A stretch of 64,000 nt of DNA from Azolla pinnata (lineage: Eukaryota > Streptophyta > Polypodiopsida > Salviniales > Salviniaceae), in assembly GCA_037176905.1 (NCBI GenBank), contig JBBBWG010008446.1, positions 1-64,000 of the forward strand. Direction: 5' to 3'. A program made the translations under genes and the position numbers. Below are positions 1 to 12,300 of this stretch, in pieces. Below the pieces are notes generated by a model. It worked only from the letters and a program-made list of their open reading frames with translations. It searched no databases and was not told where the DNA came from. Every line of letters starts with the position of its first letter. Positions within the stretch are counted from its first letter, which is position 1.

Positions 1-103
1 TATATGCGCATACATGCGCATCGATCCTCGCAATACATTGCAAAGTATGATATGATCGGTATGCCTCTCTTGCTTCTTGTATGCCACATAGCTTCCTGAC
101 TAT

Positions 104-470
104 TTCAGGGTTTGAGGGTCTCAAGGCTTTAGGGTTTCAGGGCTTCAGGGTTTTAGGGTTTCATGGTTTTTTAGGGTTTTAGGGTTGTTTAGGGTTTTAG
201 GGTTTTAGGTTTTTTTAGGGTTTTAGGGTTTCAGGGCTTCAGGGTTTTAGGGTTTCATGGTTTTTTAGGGTTTCAAGGGTTCATGGTTTTTTAGGGTTTC
301 AAGGTTTCAGGATTTCAGGGTTTCATGGTTTTAGGGTTTTTTAGGGCTTTTTAGGGTTTTAGGGTTTTTTAGGGTTTCAGGGTTTTAGGGTTTTTTAGGG
401 TTTCAGGGTTTTAGGGTTTTTTGGGGTTTTAGGGTTTCAGGATTTTAGGGTTTTTTTAGGGTTTTTCCTG
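104..470 (+). repeat. Degenerate TTTAGGG telomere-like repeat block
   Basis: The + strand carries dozens of TTTAGGG, TTTTAGGG and TTTCAGGG variants with spacer drift (TTTCATGG, TTTTTTAGGG). It ends about 150 bases before the PheRS-beta start codon. The units are too diverged for a functional telomere, so this is an interstitial telomere-like array. Plant telo-box elements (AAACCCTA in either orientation) are known in promoters of translation-related genes, so a promoter role is possible but inferred. Confidence 0.85.
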
Positions 471-630
471 TGGGAGGGCTATCTGTGGTAATTTCCCAAA
501 ACCTGAGAGTTTGTTCCGAGCTTTCATGGTGATTCTTCCCTCTCGCCTGCGCCAAGCAACGCCATCGCCAATCCGATCCGCTCCAGGCTCCAGCTCTTCT
601 TCCTAGCAGTCAAATCCCGTCGTCGTCGTC

Positions 631-705
631 ATGCCCACCATCTCCGTGGTTCGGGATCGCTTCCTCCAGGCTTTGCAGCTCCCCCTCAGTATGTACTTCT
701 CGCCC

Positions 706-741
<36 letters not shown>

Positions 742-3700
742 TTCTCTCCGCCTTTGTTTTCGTTTTTCTTTCTCCCCGTCTTCCGCCTTGTTCGTTTGTG
801 GCCGGAAGCATCGTCTTCCAAATGTTGGCGGCTTTCCTGGTTGTATGCCTTTTGTTTTGGGATGCTCTATACCTGTTCTTTTTGGGGTAGGGTTGTGAGA
901 CCGTTTCTTCTAGATCCTTGCTAGATCTTCCGAATGAATGTTCTGCCTCGTTTCTTTCGAGTGTTCGAGTTGAGTGTATGGTCGGAAGGCTCGATCTCTA
1001 TAAGTAGACCACAAATGCTATGATCCGCACATGCAGAATAGAGGACAGTAGAGCTCAGTGTATTGTGATGTCGTGTTTTTCACGTTTGCAGAATGAATAT
1101 CGTTTAGTTACGCTCTCAAGAATGCAAGTTGTCGCTACCAGGCTGACTGGAACATAGCTGCTGGAACTCATGTGCAGATGACAGTATAGATGAATAAAAG
1201 AGTGATTTTTTCATATTGAACAACCGATTTCAGAACCTTTTATGGTAGTAACATTCCAAATTAGCTGGATGATGTCTACTCACCTTCTTGGGCCATTCAT
1301 TGCGCACAATGGAGTCCAGCAGAGTATAAATGAGCAATCAAAAACTTCACTTGGCTGGCTTTGGTGATGAAGGTCCTCGAGATTGGGAATAGTTCAGCTA
1401 TCATTCTCTACTCAACAGTTAGGTGTGAGCATTAAAGGTAGGTTCCAGATAATGGGAAGTGTGTCTGTTTATCATCAGGAAGAAGAGCAGTAATTACCAG
1501 CAAATCACCACTTTCTAAGATGAGGATTATAACTGCCCCAAACTGCTTCTGAGAAATGCAGCCCCGTACTTGGATCAATAATTGTGCAATGATAGCTTTT
1601 TTCCTAACTTCTGTACCATAAGGGGATATGAAAACCAAGATAAACAAACTTTCTCCTTGTTGGGGTAATGATGTGTCTGGTTGGTCTATCCACGAATCCA
1701 CAAATTAGAATCTCAGCATGCATATAAGATGGAAGATGCAATGAGAAGCTATGTAAATCCTAGAACGGGGCTAAATATGAATTCTCGTTCAACAGAAAAA
1801 ACTAAGTATGACGTGTTCAAAAAATCATTGATATCAGAAGGTATTCAAGTTAAACCTGACAGACTGTTATGTTGCAAGTTGCATCTTTCAGCAACTCTAT
1901 GTGGATTTGATGTATCTACGCTCTCACGACTCAATAAACCAGAACTTGGCTGTCCCTCTCCTTACATGCGATCACAAGTGACCACACGTTCAGATGGGTC
2001 TTGATGAAGACTCCCAAAATGAAAGTGTCAAACAAGATTTCCCTGTTCAGGAACCATCTGAATTTTCTGTATATTGTAAGTAGGATTGTGTTTATAGGTA
2101 TAGAATGTGTACGATGTCAAGGAAGGTGCACTTTCGGTTCTTTGCCTTTTTTACTTGTGATGTTCCAGAATGATCATCTGGAATGGTCATTGTTGTGAAT
2201 TGTGAATTTTGCAGCATACCAATGAAACGGCTGAATGGAGTTTTATGTTATTTGAGGCACACGCTTTTCCACAAATGATACCAAATGGATTGAGAATTGT
2301 TTCTCCACCACTATATATGTGATCATCTATTAGATTCCATATCTCATTCCTGGACATGTACTTATGGCACATAAGAGTATCCAAGTTCTTATAGGTTTTA
2401 TTGCTTTGATATTCATGTATGCTTGATTTTATTTTATTCTTATTATGGTCCACTTTATTTGAATGAGCTTCTAACATTTAAACTAGTCAAAGACTGGAAG
2501 AGAAGTTTTATTTATATGTTTTTTGTACTTGATTTAACTACTTCCGATCATTGTGATGATATGCTGGTCCTATTGTAAACGACACTTAGGATGATGTTGG
2601 TTGACTTGAAAAACAATCTTCTTTTCTCTAAACAAGTGGCCTATTCTTATATCACTTTGGATTGATACTGTTTGATGAATAGCTGATGACGAATTTGATG
2701 AACTCTGCTTTGAATTTGGAATCGAGCTGGATGATATTGTAAGATTGCATTACATACTTCTCCTTAAAGGTGCACTCATATATTTCTAATCCTTATGTTA
2801 GAAACGTTTTGATGGTTTAGACTACAGAGAAGGCTATTGTGAGGAAAGAAAAACATCTGGATGAGGAAGCTGAGGAAGGTGAAGAGATTATTTACAAAAT
2901 TGAAATTCCAGCAAACAGGCATGCATCAATCTTCCCTAAGGATCTAAATTGTAGAAATGTGTATCAAACAAGAAAATTTCCACATAAATAATATGTTTAG
3001 CTATCCAAACGTAATATAACTGGCTTCATGAATAATTTGCAGAGGCTCTTCAACAATAGTAAATTGTGTAACATATTGTTAGATCCATGCCTTTCGTTTG
3101 GACGTTGTTGATCAGTAATCTTCTCCTTATTTTGTTGTGTATAGATATGATTTACTCAGCCTTGAAGGCCTTGCTAGAGCTCTACGCATATTCAAAGAAT
3201 TGGAGCAAGTTCCAAAATTTCATGTTTCTGATATTTCTTCTGGTTCTTTGGTCAAGATGCAAGTGAAGGCAGAGGTAAGCACAGGGTCATTAGCATCAAA
3301 TATTACTTTCCTGTTTGTTAAGGGTAACTTGTGCATCTTCTTAACTTCCTTACTCAAACAATGTGACAATGTATCTCATAGCTTTCCTGATCCATTTAGT
3401 ACAGAAATGACTCAGAGCTCATTTGTTTTGCTTGTGCATATGTACATGGCTTAACCATATGTAACAAATTTCTTCTTACAGACAGCATTGATAAGGCCTT
3501 TTGTTGTCTGTGCTATCTTAAGAGGAATAACCTTTGATGAAGCACGATATGCAAGCTTCATAGACTTGCAAGATAAGCTGCACCAGAATCTGTGCAGGTA
3601 ATTGTCATTTTTTTGAAACTCTACACAAATTTTGAATTTCAGTTTGCATAACACTTAATCACAATAAATCTAATGCCGATCTCTGTTTCATTTGTTGATT

Positions 3701-3915
3701 TACTCCTTAGAACAAGGGCTCTGCACTAGCACTTGGCCTTGTTTGATCAACGTTTACATTCTGTGTTCATATCTCATATGCAGCATTACTTTACCAAACC
3801 CAATGATAGTTCTAGAGGATGATCCCATTAGTCACTAGGATATTGATGGACTGGACATCATATCCTATGGTCACCTCCAAAAAGAAAAACTAATTGCATG
3901 TGACTATACTCTTCA

Positions 3916-3955
<40 letters not shown>

Positions 3956-6900
3956 TACATGTTTTGTATTTTATTGTGCTATCTTTCCGCCAGTACAATA
4001 CGTTATTAGAAAGGTAATAATCCTGTTGTTTTTTCTCGCTGAAGTAATAAGCTTCCTTTTTTAGTAACATATTTTCATTGACAAGCATTTACTTGTTTGT
4101 CTCCTTACAACTTTGGTCATTACCTTATAGTCTATATTTTCTTTTATGTTTTTATGTAGTCCTGACCATTTTCTTTAAAATTTCTGGTTTGGAATCTGAA
4201 ATTTTAGTCTCATATGCCCTGTGTTTACATTTGTAGGCGAAGAACATTAGTTGCTATTGGTACTCATGATTTGGATACATTAGTTGAACCATTTTCATAT
4301 GAGGCACGTACCCTTAGCTATGCAGTTTTTATGGCAGCCATCATCATTGTGATATGATCAGAGCTTAATAAAATATTTGTGTTTCAGGCATTACCTCCTT
4401 CAGACATCAAATTCATTCCTCTCAAACAGGTAAATCTTTGTTTTCCCAAAATCCTCCAATGCGTTTGCTCACAAAAGATGATCAAGGAAGTGAGATCTTA
4501 GTTATATCTGCAGTCGAAAGAATACACAGCAGAAGAACTTATGGATTTCTACAAAGTAAGGGCTTTCTCAAAATTGGAATATACATTTGTTCTTCTAATG
4601 CTAGGTTCTCTTATAAAGCTACTTTTTTCTCTGGTGCAGAATGATACGAAACTGAAGAAGTTTTTACATATTATTGAGGGATCCCCTGTGTATCCAGTTA
4701 TCTATGATAGCAAAAGGTTTGTATAAGGTGGTCTTGAGGAAAAGGAAGAATGGTTTAAGGAATGGTTGAGAATTTAAAATAGTGTTATGCTCGGTTAATA
4801 TCTCTGCAACTTCTTGCTATTTACAAGGACATAATGTTGCCAGGACTGTGCTTTCTTTGCCTCCAATTATAAATGGTGCACACTCTGCAATCTCCCTAAA
4901 CACAAAGAATGTGTTCATTGAGTGCACTGCAACAGATTTGACTAAAGCGAAGATTGTCCTAAACACAATGGTAAAATGATTTTTGCGTTTGGATTTAATT
5001 TACATATGATGTCTTAATGGATTATTTGGTAAATTTCTGAATATAATGCTCATAGCCATAAAAACTTACATAGTCTAGGTACATATTTATTTTGCTTTCT
5101 ATGGGATTCAGAAATAGTAACTTTTGATCTGGTTGAGAATGTTAGCCTAATTGATCAAATATATTTTTAGCACTATCAAATTATTATTTCAGTGTATGAA
5201 CTTATTCTTTGATATTTTATACTAAATATTGTATGCTATACTGAACAAGAAGGCTCTATAGCATATGTAGAAAACCTTCTATTTTTTACAGGTGACTACA
5301 TTTTCTGAGTATTGTGAAAATAAATTTGAGGTTGAACCTGTCGAGGTTGTATCTGCTAATGGAGTCTCAAGTATTTACCCAGACTTATCTTCAAGAAGCA
5401 TGGATGTTAACCTGTCCTATATCTCCCGTGCTGTCGGAGTGGAATTTGAAACAGAACAGGTAAAAAATGCTATTCCTAAACAGTTATGAAGATTATATTT
5501 TTGAACTTGTAATTTTGCTTTTTTACTAGCAGGCCATAAAAATTCTAAATAGAATGCAGCTTTCGGCAACAGAAGCTCCCTCTGGGGGCGGCAAGGATGA
5601 CTTGATCTGTATATCAGTGCCACCTACCAGAAGTGACGTTTTACATCCATGTGATGTGATGGAGGTACATAAACATTTGCAATTGTGTTCTAGTTGAGAG
5701 CACAATAAGTTGGGATTTTGATAAAAGCCCATCACATATGCTCATGCAATTCATTCAAACCTCATTTTATCAGGATGTTGCTATTGGATATGGATTTAAC
5801 AACATAAAACAAACAATACCAAAATGTGTTACGCAAGGAAAGCTGCAACCATTGAACCAGTTTAGTGATTCTCTTAGGGCAGAGGTATATACATTCTTTT
5901 CCCACACATTGTTTTGGAGATACTCGTAGCCTATATGATGTTAATTTGAATTATCATATACAGTGCATTTGTCTAGCTGTGTTGAGACTCGTACATATAC
6001 TTTCTTTCTACCTGATTACACTGACATCAGCATTTCTTTGCATACTAATGATGAAATGTTCCAGGTTGCAATGGCTGGATTCACAGAAGTTCTTACTTGG
6101 ATATTAAGTTCACTTGATGAAAATTTTAACCTAGTGAAGCGGAAAGATAGTGGTGCTGTAATTGTGGGAAATCCTCGTACAAGTGAATTTGAGGTGTGAC
6201 AATAGCTCAACAAATATAATTCTCATGCAAAGGATTAAGGACTAATATCCTCCATTTAATTCTAAGGTAGTGCGCAGCAGTCTGTTACCAGGGATCCTAA
6301 AGACATTGGGACATAATAAGGATCATCCTCGACCTGTAAAGGTTTCCCTTCCCAACACTGCACAACATTTTCTCCTTCTGATTAGGCTAGCTGAATTTGA
6401 AAATTGAATGATATTCTACATGCAGCTGTTTGAACTCTCAGATGTCGTTCTGATAGACCCTAGTAAAGATGTTGGTGCTAAAAATGAAAGGCATTTAGCT
6501 GCTTTATACTGCAATGTCAACTCAGGTTTTGAGGTTAGTTTTGATTCTGTTTTCTTCATCATAATTTTTTGTATTTACTGTTTTTCTTGTAATTCATGAT
6601 CTCACTGAGGGAGTCTTAATGTGCTTCGAGAACCATGAAAGGATGATTACAAAAACTGATCATCAGGTGGACCAATCCGTTTTTAAGCCTAGAAATATGC
6701 ATGTTATTTGCAGGTGATTCATGGTCTAGTGGATAGAATCATGGAAGTTGTAGGTGTGAACCCTGTGTCAATCGGAGATAATACAGGTTATTATATTCAA
6801 CCAGCAAAGGTATGATCAAGTACTGCAAAACCATATTCAAACATTTTGGTGTTTTTGAATCAAGGAGTCACAATAACAAATGTTTAATGACAGGAACCAG

Positions 6901-8325
6901 AGTTTTTCCCCGGAAGACAGGCAGACATATTCTATAAGGGAATACGCATCGGAACATTTGGTATTATACATCCAGAAGTAAGTAAATGCTCCAATTTGAG
7001 TTGTTGTTGCGCATATGAGATTTTGTATTACATCTCATGGATAGAATATAAAACAATGAATGGCGAGAATATGATTTATGCTGGATTAGTGGGTGTTGCA
7101 CATGTAGCCAATTTCAACCATTATCATACTATCCAAGGGATTCATGTTGTCTCTGGAGGAAATAGAGAATACATCTGTTTAGAGTAAGACATTGCAAGGC
7201 AGCTGAGGAAAATAACAGAGGAATTAGAGCACGAGAAAATGCCCTAAGTTTTAGGGTTTGTTCAAAACAGACAATCAATTGAATAGTTTCTGCTAAAGTG
7301 CCATATATACAAATCTCATCCAGGGTTCACATTGTGTGAACAAGTAATGTTTACATTTGAAATGTCTAGGGATGTAGGGCTTTCTTTCATTTCAAAATAT
7401 TTCCCATAAAGGGATTACATTGCCCTGTGTTGAAGAGATATTGAGGTTTGCCCCCGCCTTATTAGACAGTTCATTGTAGTCCTATGTTGTGGATCATAAG
7501 GCAGTAGCTTTTGGGCAGAGGCTGCATTAGGCAATTGGATGTTGAAAAAGGTGTCCCTTTCCAGAGATCCATCCTATTGTTTGCGACTAGCCTGTGAACG
7601 AATTGATACAAGACCATGATGTTCTTATCTTTTCATCAAAGTAGGGATCCGATGTGAGTTGGGGGTGTAGTATTGGGGGATAGGTCAACTTAGAGATTTG
7701 GGACCCAAGGTGATGTGGCTTGGAGTGAGGCTTCGGAATTTGCATCGAATTGATGCTTGGTGCTATGTACTGCACTTCTGTTACAATGATCTATGCATCC
7801 TTGAATTTTAGACCTCCACAATGCTACTTCATTTGCATATGTCACCACATAGGTAGAGAACGACTTATCATCAAGTAAACAATTTTGTTGAAGTACTGTA
7901 GGATAATGCTTCATTACTTCTCATTTCTTCCTACCCGTGTTTGGCTTGGGAGAAACAATCACATACAAATCTAGAGCAACCAGCTAGGTAATATGTATAT
8001 GTGAAATGCCTTGGGCAAGGAATGAGATCTTCCAAGAGAACAATGGGCCAGATCAATGAATGAGAGAAGGACATGGAATGTGTCTATACCTTTGAGTGAA
8101 GAGGTGTGGATTATCTACTTTATGGGTAAAAAAGCTTTCGAAAATACCGCTAGAAGCATTTATATATATGGTTTCACATGCAAAATATATCGATGAGGAC
8201 CTTATGCTACTGAAAATTCCTGATTCCTGTACTGATTCGGTTCGTGTGTATACCAGGTGCTCCAAAATTTTCTCATCCCAGATCCATGCTCCATATTGGA
8301 AATCAACATTGAACCTTTATTGTAG
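631..8325 (+). CDS. Phenylalanine--tRNA ligase beta subunit, cytosolic
   Basis: Beta subunit of the cytosolic alpha2-beta2 enzyme that charges tRNA-Phe. I read 19 exons: 631-688, 2683-2738, 2821-2918, 3145-3274, 3482-3597, 4237-4303, 4388-4429, 4514-4555, 4640-4716, 4844-4970, 5292-5459, 5533-5664, 5774-5884, 6065-6193, 6267-6341, 6426-6533, 6714-6809, 6894-6977, 8257-8325. They keep phase throughout and give 594 aa, the usual eukaryotic length. Matches to the family as I remember it include [10 protein letters not shown] at the start, [63 protein letters not shown] in the B5 region (about 350-370), [43 protein letters not shown], and [18 protein letters not shown] before the stop. Introns 3 and 6 have GC rather than GT donors. 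Intron 1 (about 2 kb) and intron 18 (about 1.3 kb) are long and hold nothing I recognise. The gene is convergent with the SCY2 gene downstream. Confidence 0.95.
689..2682 (+). other. Long first intron of PheRS-beta
   Basis: The intron opens with GTATGT and ends with AATAG before the exon reading [12 protein letters not shown]. It contains the TC microsatellite and short open frames on both strands (for example 1681-2004 +), none of which I can match to a protein family. The rest is AT-rich unique-looking sequence. Confidence 0.8.
715..738. repeat. (TC)n microsatellite in PheRS-beta intron 1
   Basis: About 12 TC units lie just after the first donor site. A pyrimidine-rich tract at the start of a first intron is common and needs no special function. 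Confidence 0.9.
3920..3952. repeat. (AT)n microsatellite in PheRS-beta intron 5
   Basis: About 16 perfect AT units. No coding or regulatory role is visible. Confidence 0.9.
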
Positions 8326-9357
8326 GTTACCTGTATTATTGAGTCTGCTGTGAAGAGAAAGTGGGGAGCAAAATGAGTTTAGGTTGATGGAAGCGGCAGG
8401 TCGAGGGTGGAGATGGTGTTTGTTATCCAAATTCAAATTATTTTTTTTCTTTAGGTGTTTACCTTACACCCTGCAATTTTTGAAGTGCAAGTAAAGATCA
8501 GAATCATTTCTCTTTTGCATTGATTGTCAAACGAGGAACAAATTCAATTAAGAAAAATGATGAAGAGGATTTTGTACCGCAAATATTCATGTCGAAATCG
8601 AAATCAAAACTTTTTGGCATTGATTGCAAACGGTCTATATATTTGATTGACGGATTCTTAGAACAGCATATGAAAGTTCAGGCCTGCCGAAGAAATAGCT
8701 TCATCCCATTTCATCTTTGGGCAGTCTTCTAGTTATTAGAATTTTTTTCAGTAGCATAGCATAGCATCTACAGTGGCCAATAGTCATGTCAATGTAAGTT
8801 GTTTCCCTTCAATATGTAGCCCTGTGTTTGGTAAAAGCTGAATCCATGGAGGCCCCTTGAACACAAGCTTTCAAACCTTTTGCTATCAAGTTGATTACCT
8901 TGGACTGCATAGCTCAAAACAATGGTCAAACATATTGAGCTTGCAAAAATTCTTAATTAGAATGGAACTATCTAGGAGTACAAACCCATTTCATCTCCAA
9001 GATAGTATAAATTACAAAGACGTTGATCGTAACCTTTTCAAACGGCAGTCAGGTTGACCTACACTCTGAAGGCTTCCTCTATAACGCCTTTCCAAGATGG
9101 ACATATTATCTATTAAAGATGTGCATTTGGGTTGACAGGGCTTCGGCAAAAATTTAGTTGCCTTCTAGTTTCAGGCAGCATGCAATTTGGTTCCATGTTC
9201 CCCCAGCCGTTGAGATAAAGATTCCATTTCTTGATGCACGGTAGAGCTACAATTAAATAAACAACCAATGTATTAAAAGTCGAGTGTTGAAATATGAAAA
9301 CACAACTGTTGTTTTACAATCACTTACCCAAATTCCATTAAAACAAGACTAGTTTTG
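8326..9357. other. Intergenic, between convergent PheRS-beta and SCY2
   Basis: About 1 kb between two stop codons, so it must hold both 3' UTRs. AT-rich, with no ORF that resembles a protein and no strong repeat. Confidence 0.8.
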
Positions 9358-12300
9358 TCAGGCCTCCAGACCTTCCAATACTTTGCTAAGTGAAGGCATG
9401 ACATTATATGCCAAGTATGTTCTTCTCAAGTCTAATATTGCACCAACCTGCAAGATTAAAGAGTTGATCTCTCTTCCTCTCTCTCCATTTAATTTTGGCA
9501 CTTCGGCACAATGGGTCATTAAATCCATTTTGGCACCAAAATTTTAGTCCAAGAATAATACATGCAATTTGATTAATATTTGATGGATAATATGATGGAT
9601 GAGTTGGTGTCCAAGTTGGTTAGACGAGATCAGAAATATTAATATGAAGCAAGGATGCTCACTCTTCCCTGTTCCTGACATAATTTAATCTTGTCCTCGC
9701 CCTATTAGGACACACCAAGGTAGTGGATTCCCGTCTATCTGTGCACTGGACTTCTCTATGACCCATGTCACCAGGGATTAGCTCACTAGAGAATTTGCAT
9801 GTGTGGAAATACTAGAACAATGCTACCAAGCAAATTTTCTCATGCCAATAGTTATTGACATGATAGACAGCCTCACTCTCATGTATGGTGCAGCTGTATA
9901 AAGCCAAAAAAGCCCATGTGCATGCTGAACAAAAATAGAATGCACACAGGAAAGATGTAGTCAAGCCTCTATCCCCCATGAGATAATCCAAGCCACCTCA
10001 CTGTAGCCTCCATGATGATGGAAGATTGTTTACATAGGGACCTCGTCAATTGGATTTGAGCCATGCCAACCCAAAGAAATACCCGTTACGGATTTGAAGC
10101 ATCAAAGTAAATGGACAGAAGCGCACACGAAGGAAGGACAGTGGTACTCAGGAAATGAAGAGGGCTGAGTGCATACAGAGACCTGACAGATCTTGCAAAC
10201 CGTGCAAAGAAGAGATCAGTACAAGCAAGGCCCATGAACCTTATATCACCAGATCATGGAGAGCATTTTTCACAACACAGAGACACCCAATCCACCAAAC
10301 TTGGATGTGATTTCCTCATTACCATTCAACCCACATTAGTGCATGGAGTGGAAGGAATCATCTTTGGATTCCTTCCACTCCACGCACTAAAGTGGACCTT
10401 CAGGACATCTGCAGCATTATTTTTCCAGTACGAAAAACATGGAATCGCCTATACTTGTAAAAGATGATTCCTTCCATTCCATGCACTAAAGTGGACCTTC
10501 AGGACATCTACAGTTTTTTTTTTTTCAGTATGGAAAACATGGAATCACCAATACTTGTAATCATGTTTATCTCCCAAGCCGAAAACTGCCTTCAGTAGAC
10601 ATTAATATATCCTTTTTTGCTTTGCTTTCCTGAATTTCTTCTATTGTACTAGCTTACAGTCAGAAAACCATATTTCTATGACTGGATTGGAAAGCTAAAG
10701 ACTTATGACCACTCTCCATGTTTTTGTCTTAAGACTATTGCAATGCAAAGAAAAGATCAGTCATGTATCTGTGAGAACACCAGCTGGGCTTGAGAATTCT
10801 TATCACTCTATTGGTTGTTTTGTTTTCATTACAGGACGTGTCAATTGGGATGGTTGATGTTTTATTTAAAATGGCAGAGGAATATATGGTTGCCACATCT
10901 ACTGTCAATAGCAAAGGAATATACGGATGCCACATCTACTGTCAATGGCAAAGGAACATATAGATGCCACATCTATTGTCAAATGTCTTACTTGATGGAT
11001 TTCTTCTAACGAATTTTCGGATGAAAACATATGCTTTGTATCAAGAGAAATAAAAAACGTAGCATCAAAAAAGAAGTTTGTAGCCGTACACTCTGATATT
11101 GAACAGAAAGAGAGCAACAATGATAATGATGAAATTAGACTTACAATTATCAGCATAGATGTGAATCCAATTGAATCTCCATGGTGAAGGTGACGGAATT
11201 GGTTGTCAACAAATGTCGACGTTATCACAAGAAGGCTCAGCATCAACCCTCCTGAAAAAAGTTTATAAATAGATTCTAGGTTACTCGGGAAGGGATTTAT
11301 ACAGATTTCACCGGTAATGAAGTACTTAATATAAATCTAGAAGAAGTAAATCTGAATTTGAAGTGTTACTTGATATAGATTAGGAAATGGTTGTGTATAT
11401 TACCCCAAAATCTAGTTGACGCTTGAACTTTTGTCAGATACTCCACAGTTTTCTTTCCAGGCTTGACACCTGGTATTCTTGCCCCAATTTTCATAAGATA
11501 CTGATTAACTTCTACGGGAACATTACCCTGAACAGAGGTTCAATTTTAGTTTCTAATTGTGGTGCCCTAATTTTGGAACGTTTGACTGATAATTGTGCTA
11601 TACCAAGTCAAGCATGTTGAACAGATTGATGAAGCAGACAGTAATTAGATGGTAAAGAAAGGGATTTGAGGATGACCCTGGTGTTAAAACATCCTTCAGG
11701 TTTATCCAAAATGGAATTTTATAGATCCTGAAGATTGTCAAAAAAATGTGAGATGACAAATCCCTCTATCCAACTGATAAAAAAATTTGGCCTATGCAAA
11801 ACAGACCTTGCAACAAATGCAGGAAGCGACAACAAAATAGTTGTTGCAAGTAGTGGTTGCATGCCTGTTGGATTGATATTGAATGGGATATATGGTTCAA
11901 CTTCAGTTATCGATCTAGCCATGGAGCTGGAAAATGGTACGAAGAGTCAAAGTGTCAAATATTCATCTTATATCAGGCATCCAATGACAACCCTCAGACA
12001 ACCAGCTGAAAGTAGTTTACATGTATTTTCATGAATATTTCTGAAGTTTCCACAACCACAAGGTTTGCATGGAAAACGAGAGCAGAGTCACACTTACCTA
12101 ACTGTAGGAGCAAGTCCAAAATTGTAATACTGAAGTTTCACTTTCCGATGTCCTGCTGATGTTAATACTGCACATATTGTGAAGCACAATGAAAACCCAA
12201 ACAAAGTGATTACTGTAGGAACCCAGTTTCCACCTCCATCTGCAATGAAAACGTTTTTGTTCAGCCAAGAACTACATGACTAGAGAATATGAGGAGTTAT

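Noticed and set aside
1681-2004. 107-residue + strand open frame in PheRS-beta intron 1
   Set aside because: No family resemblance and it lies inside a well-supported intron. Neither flank shows splice phase that would fit the enzyme.
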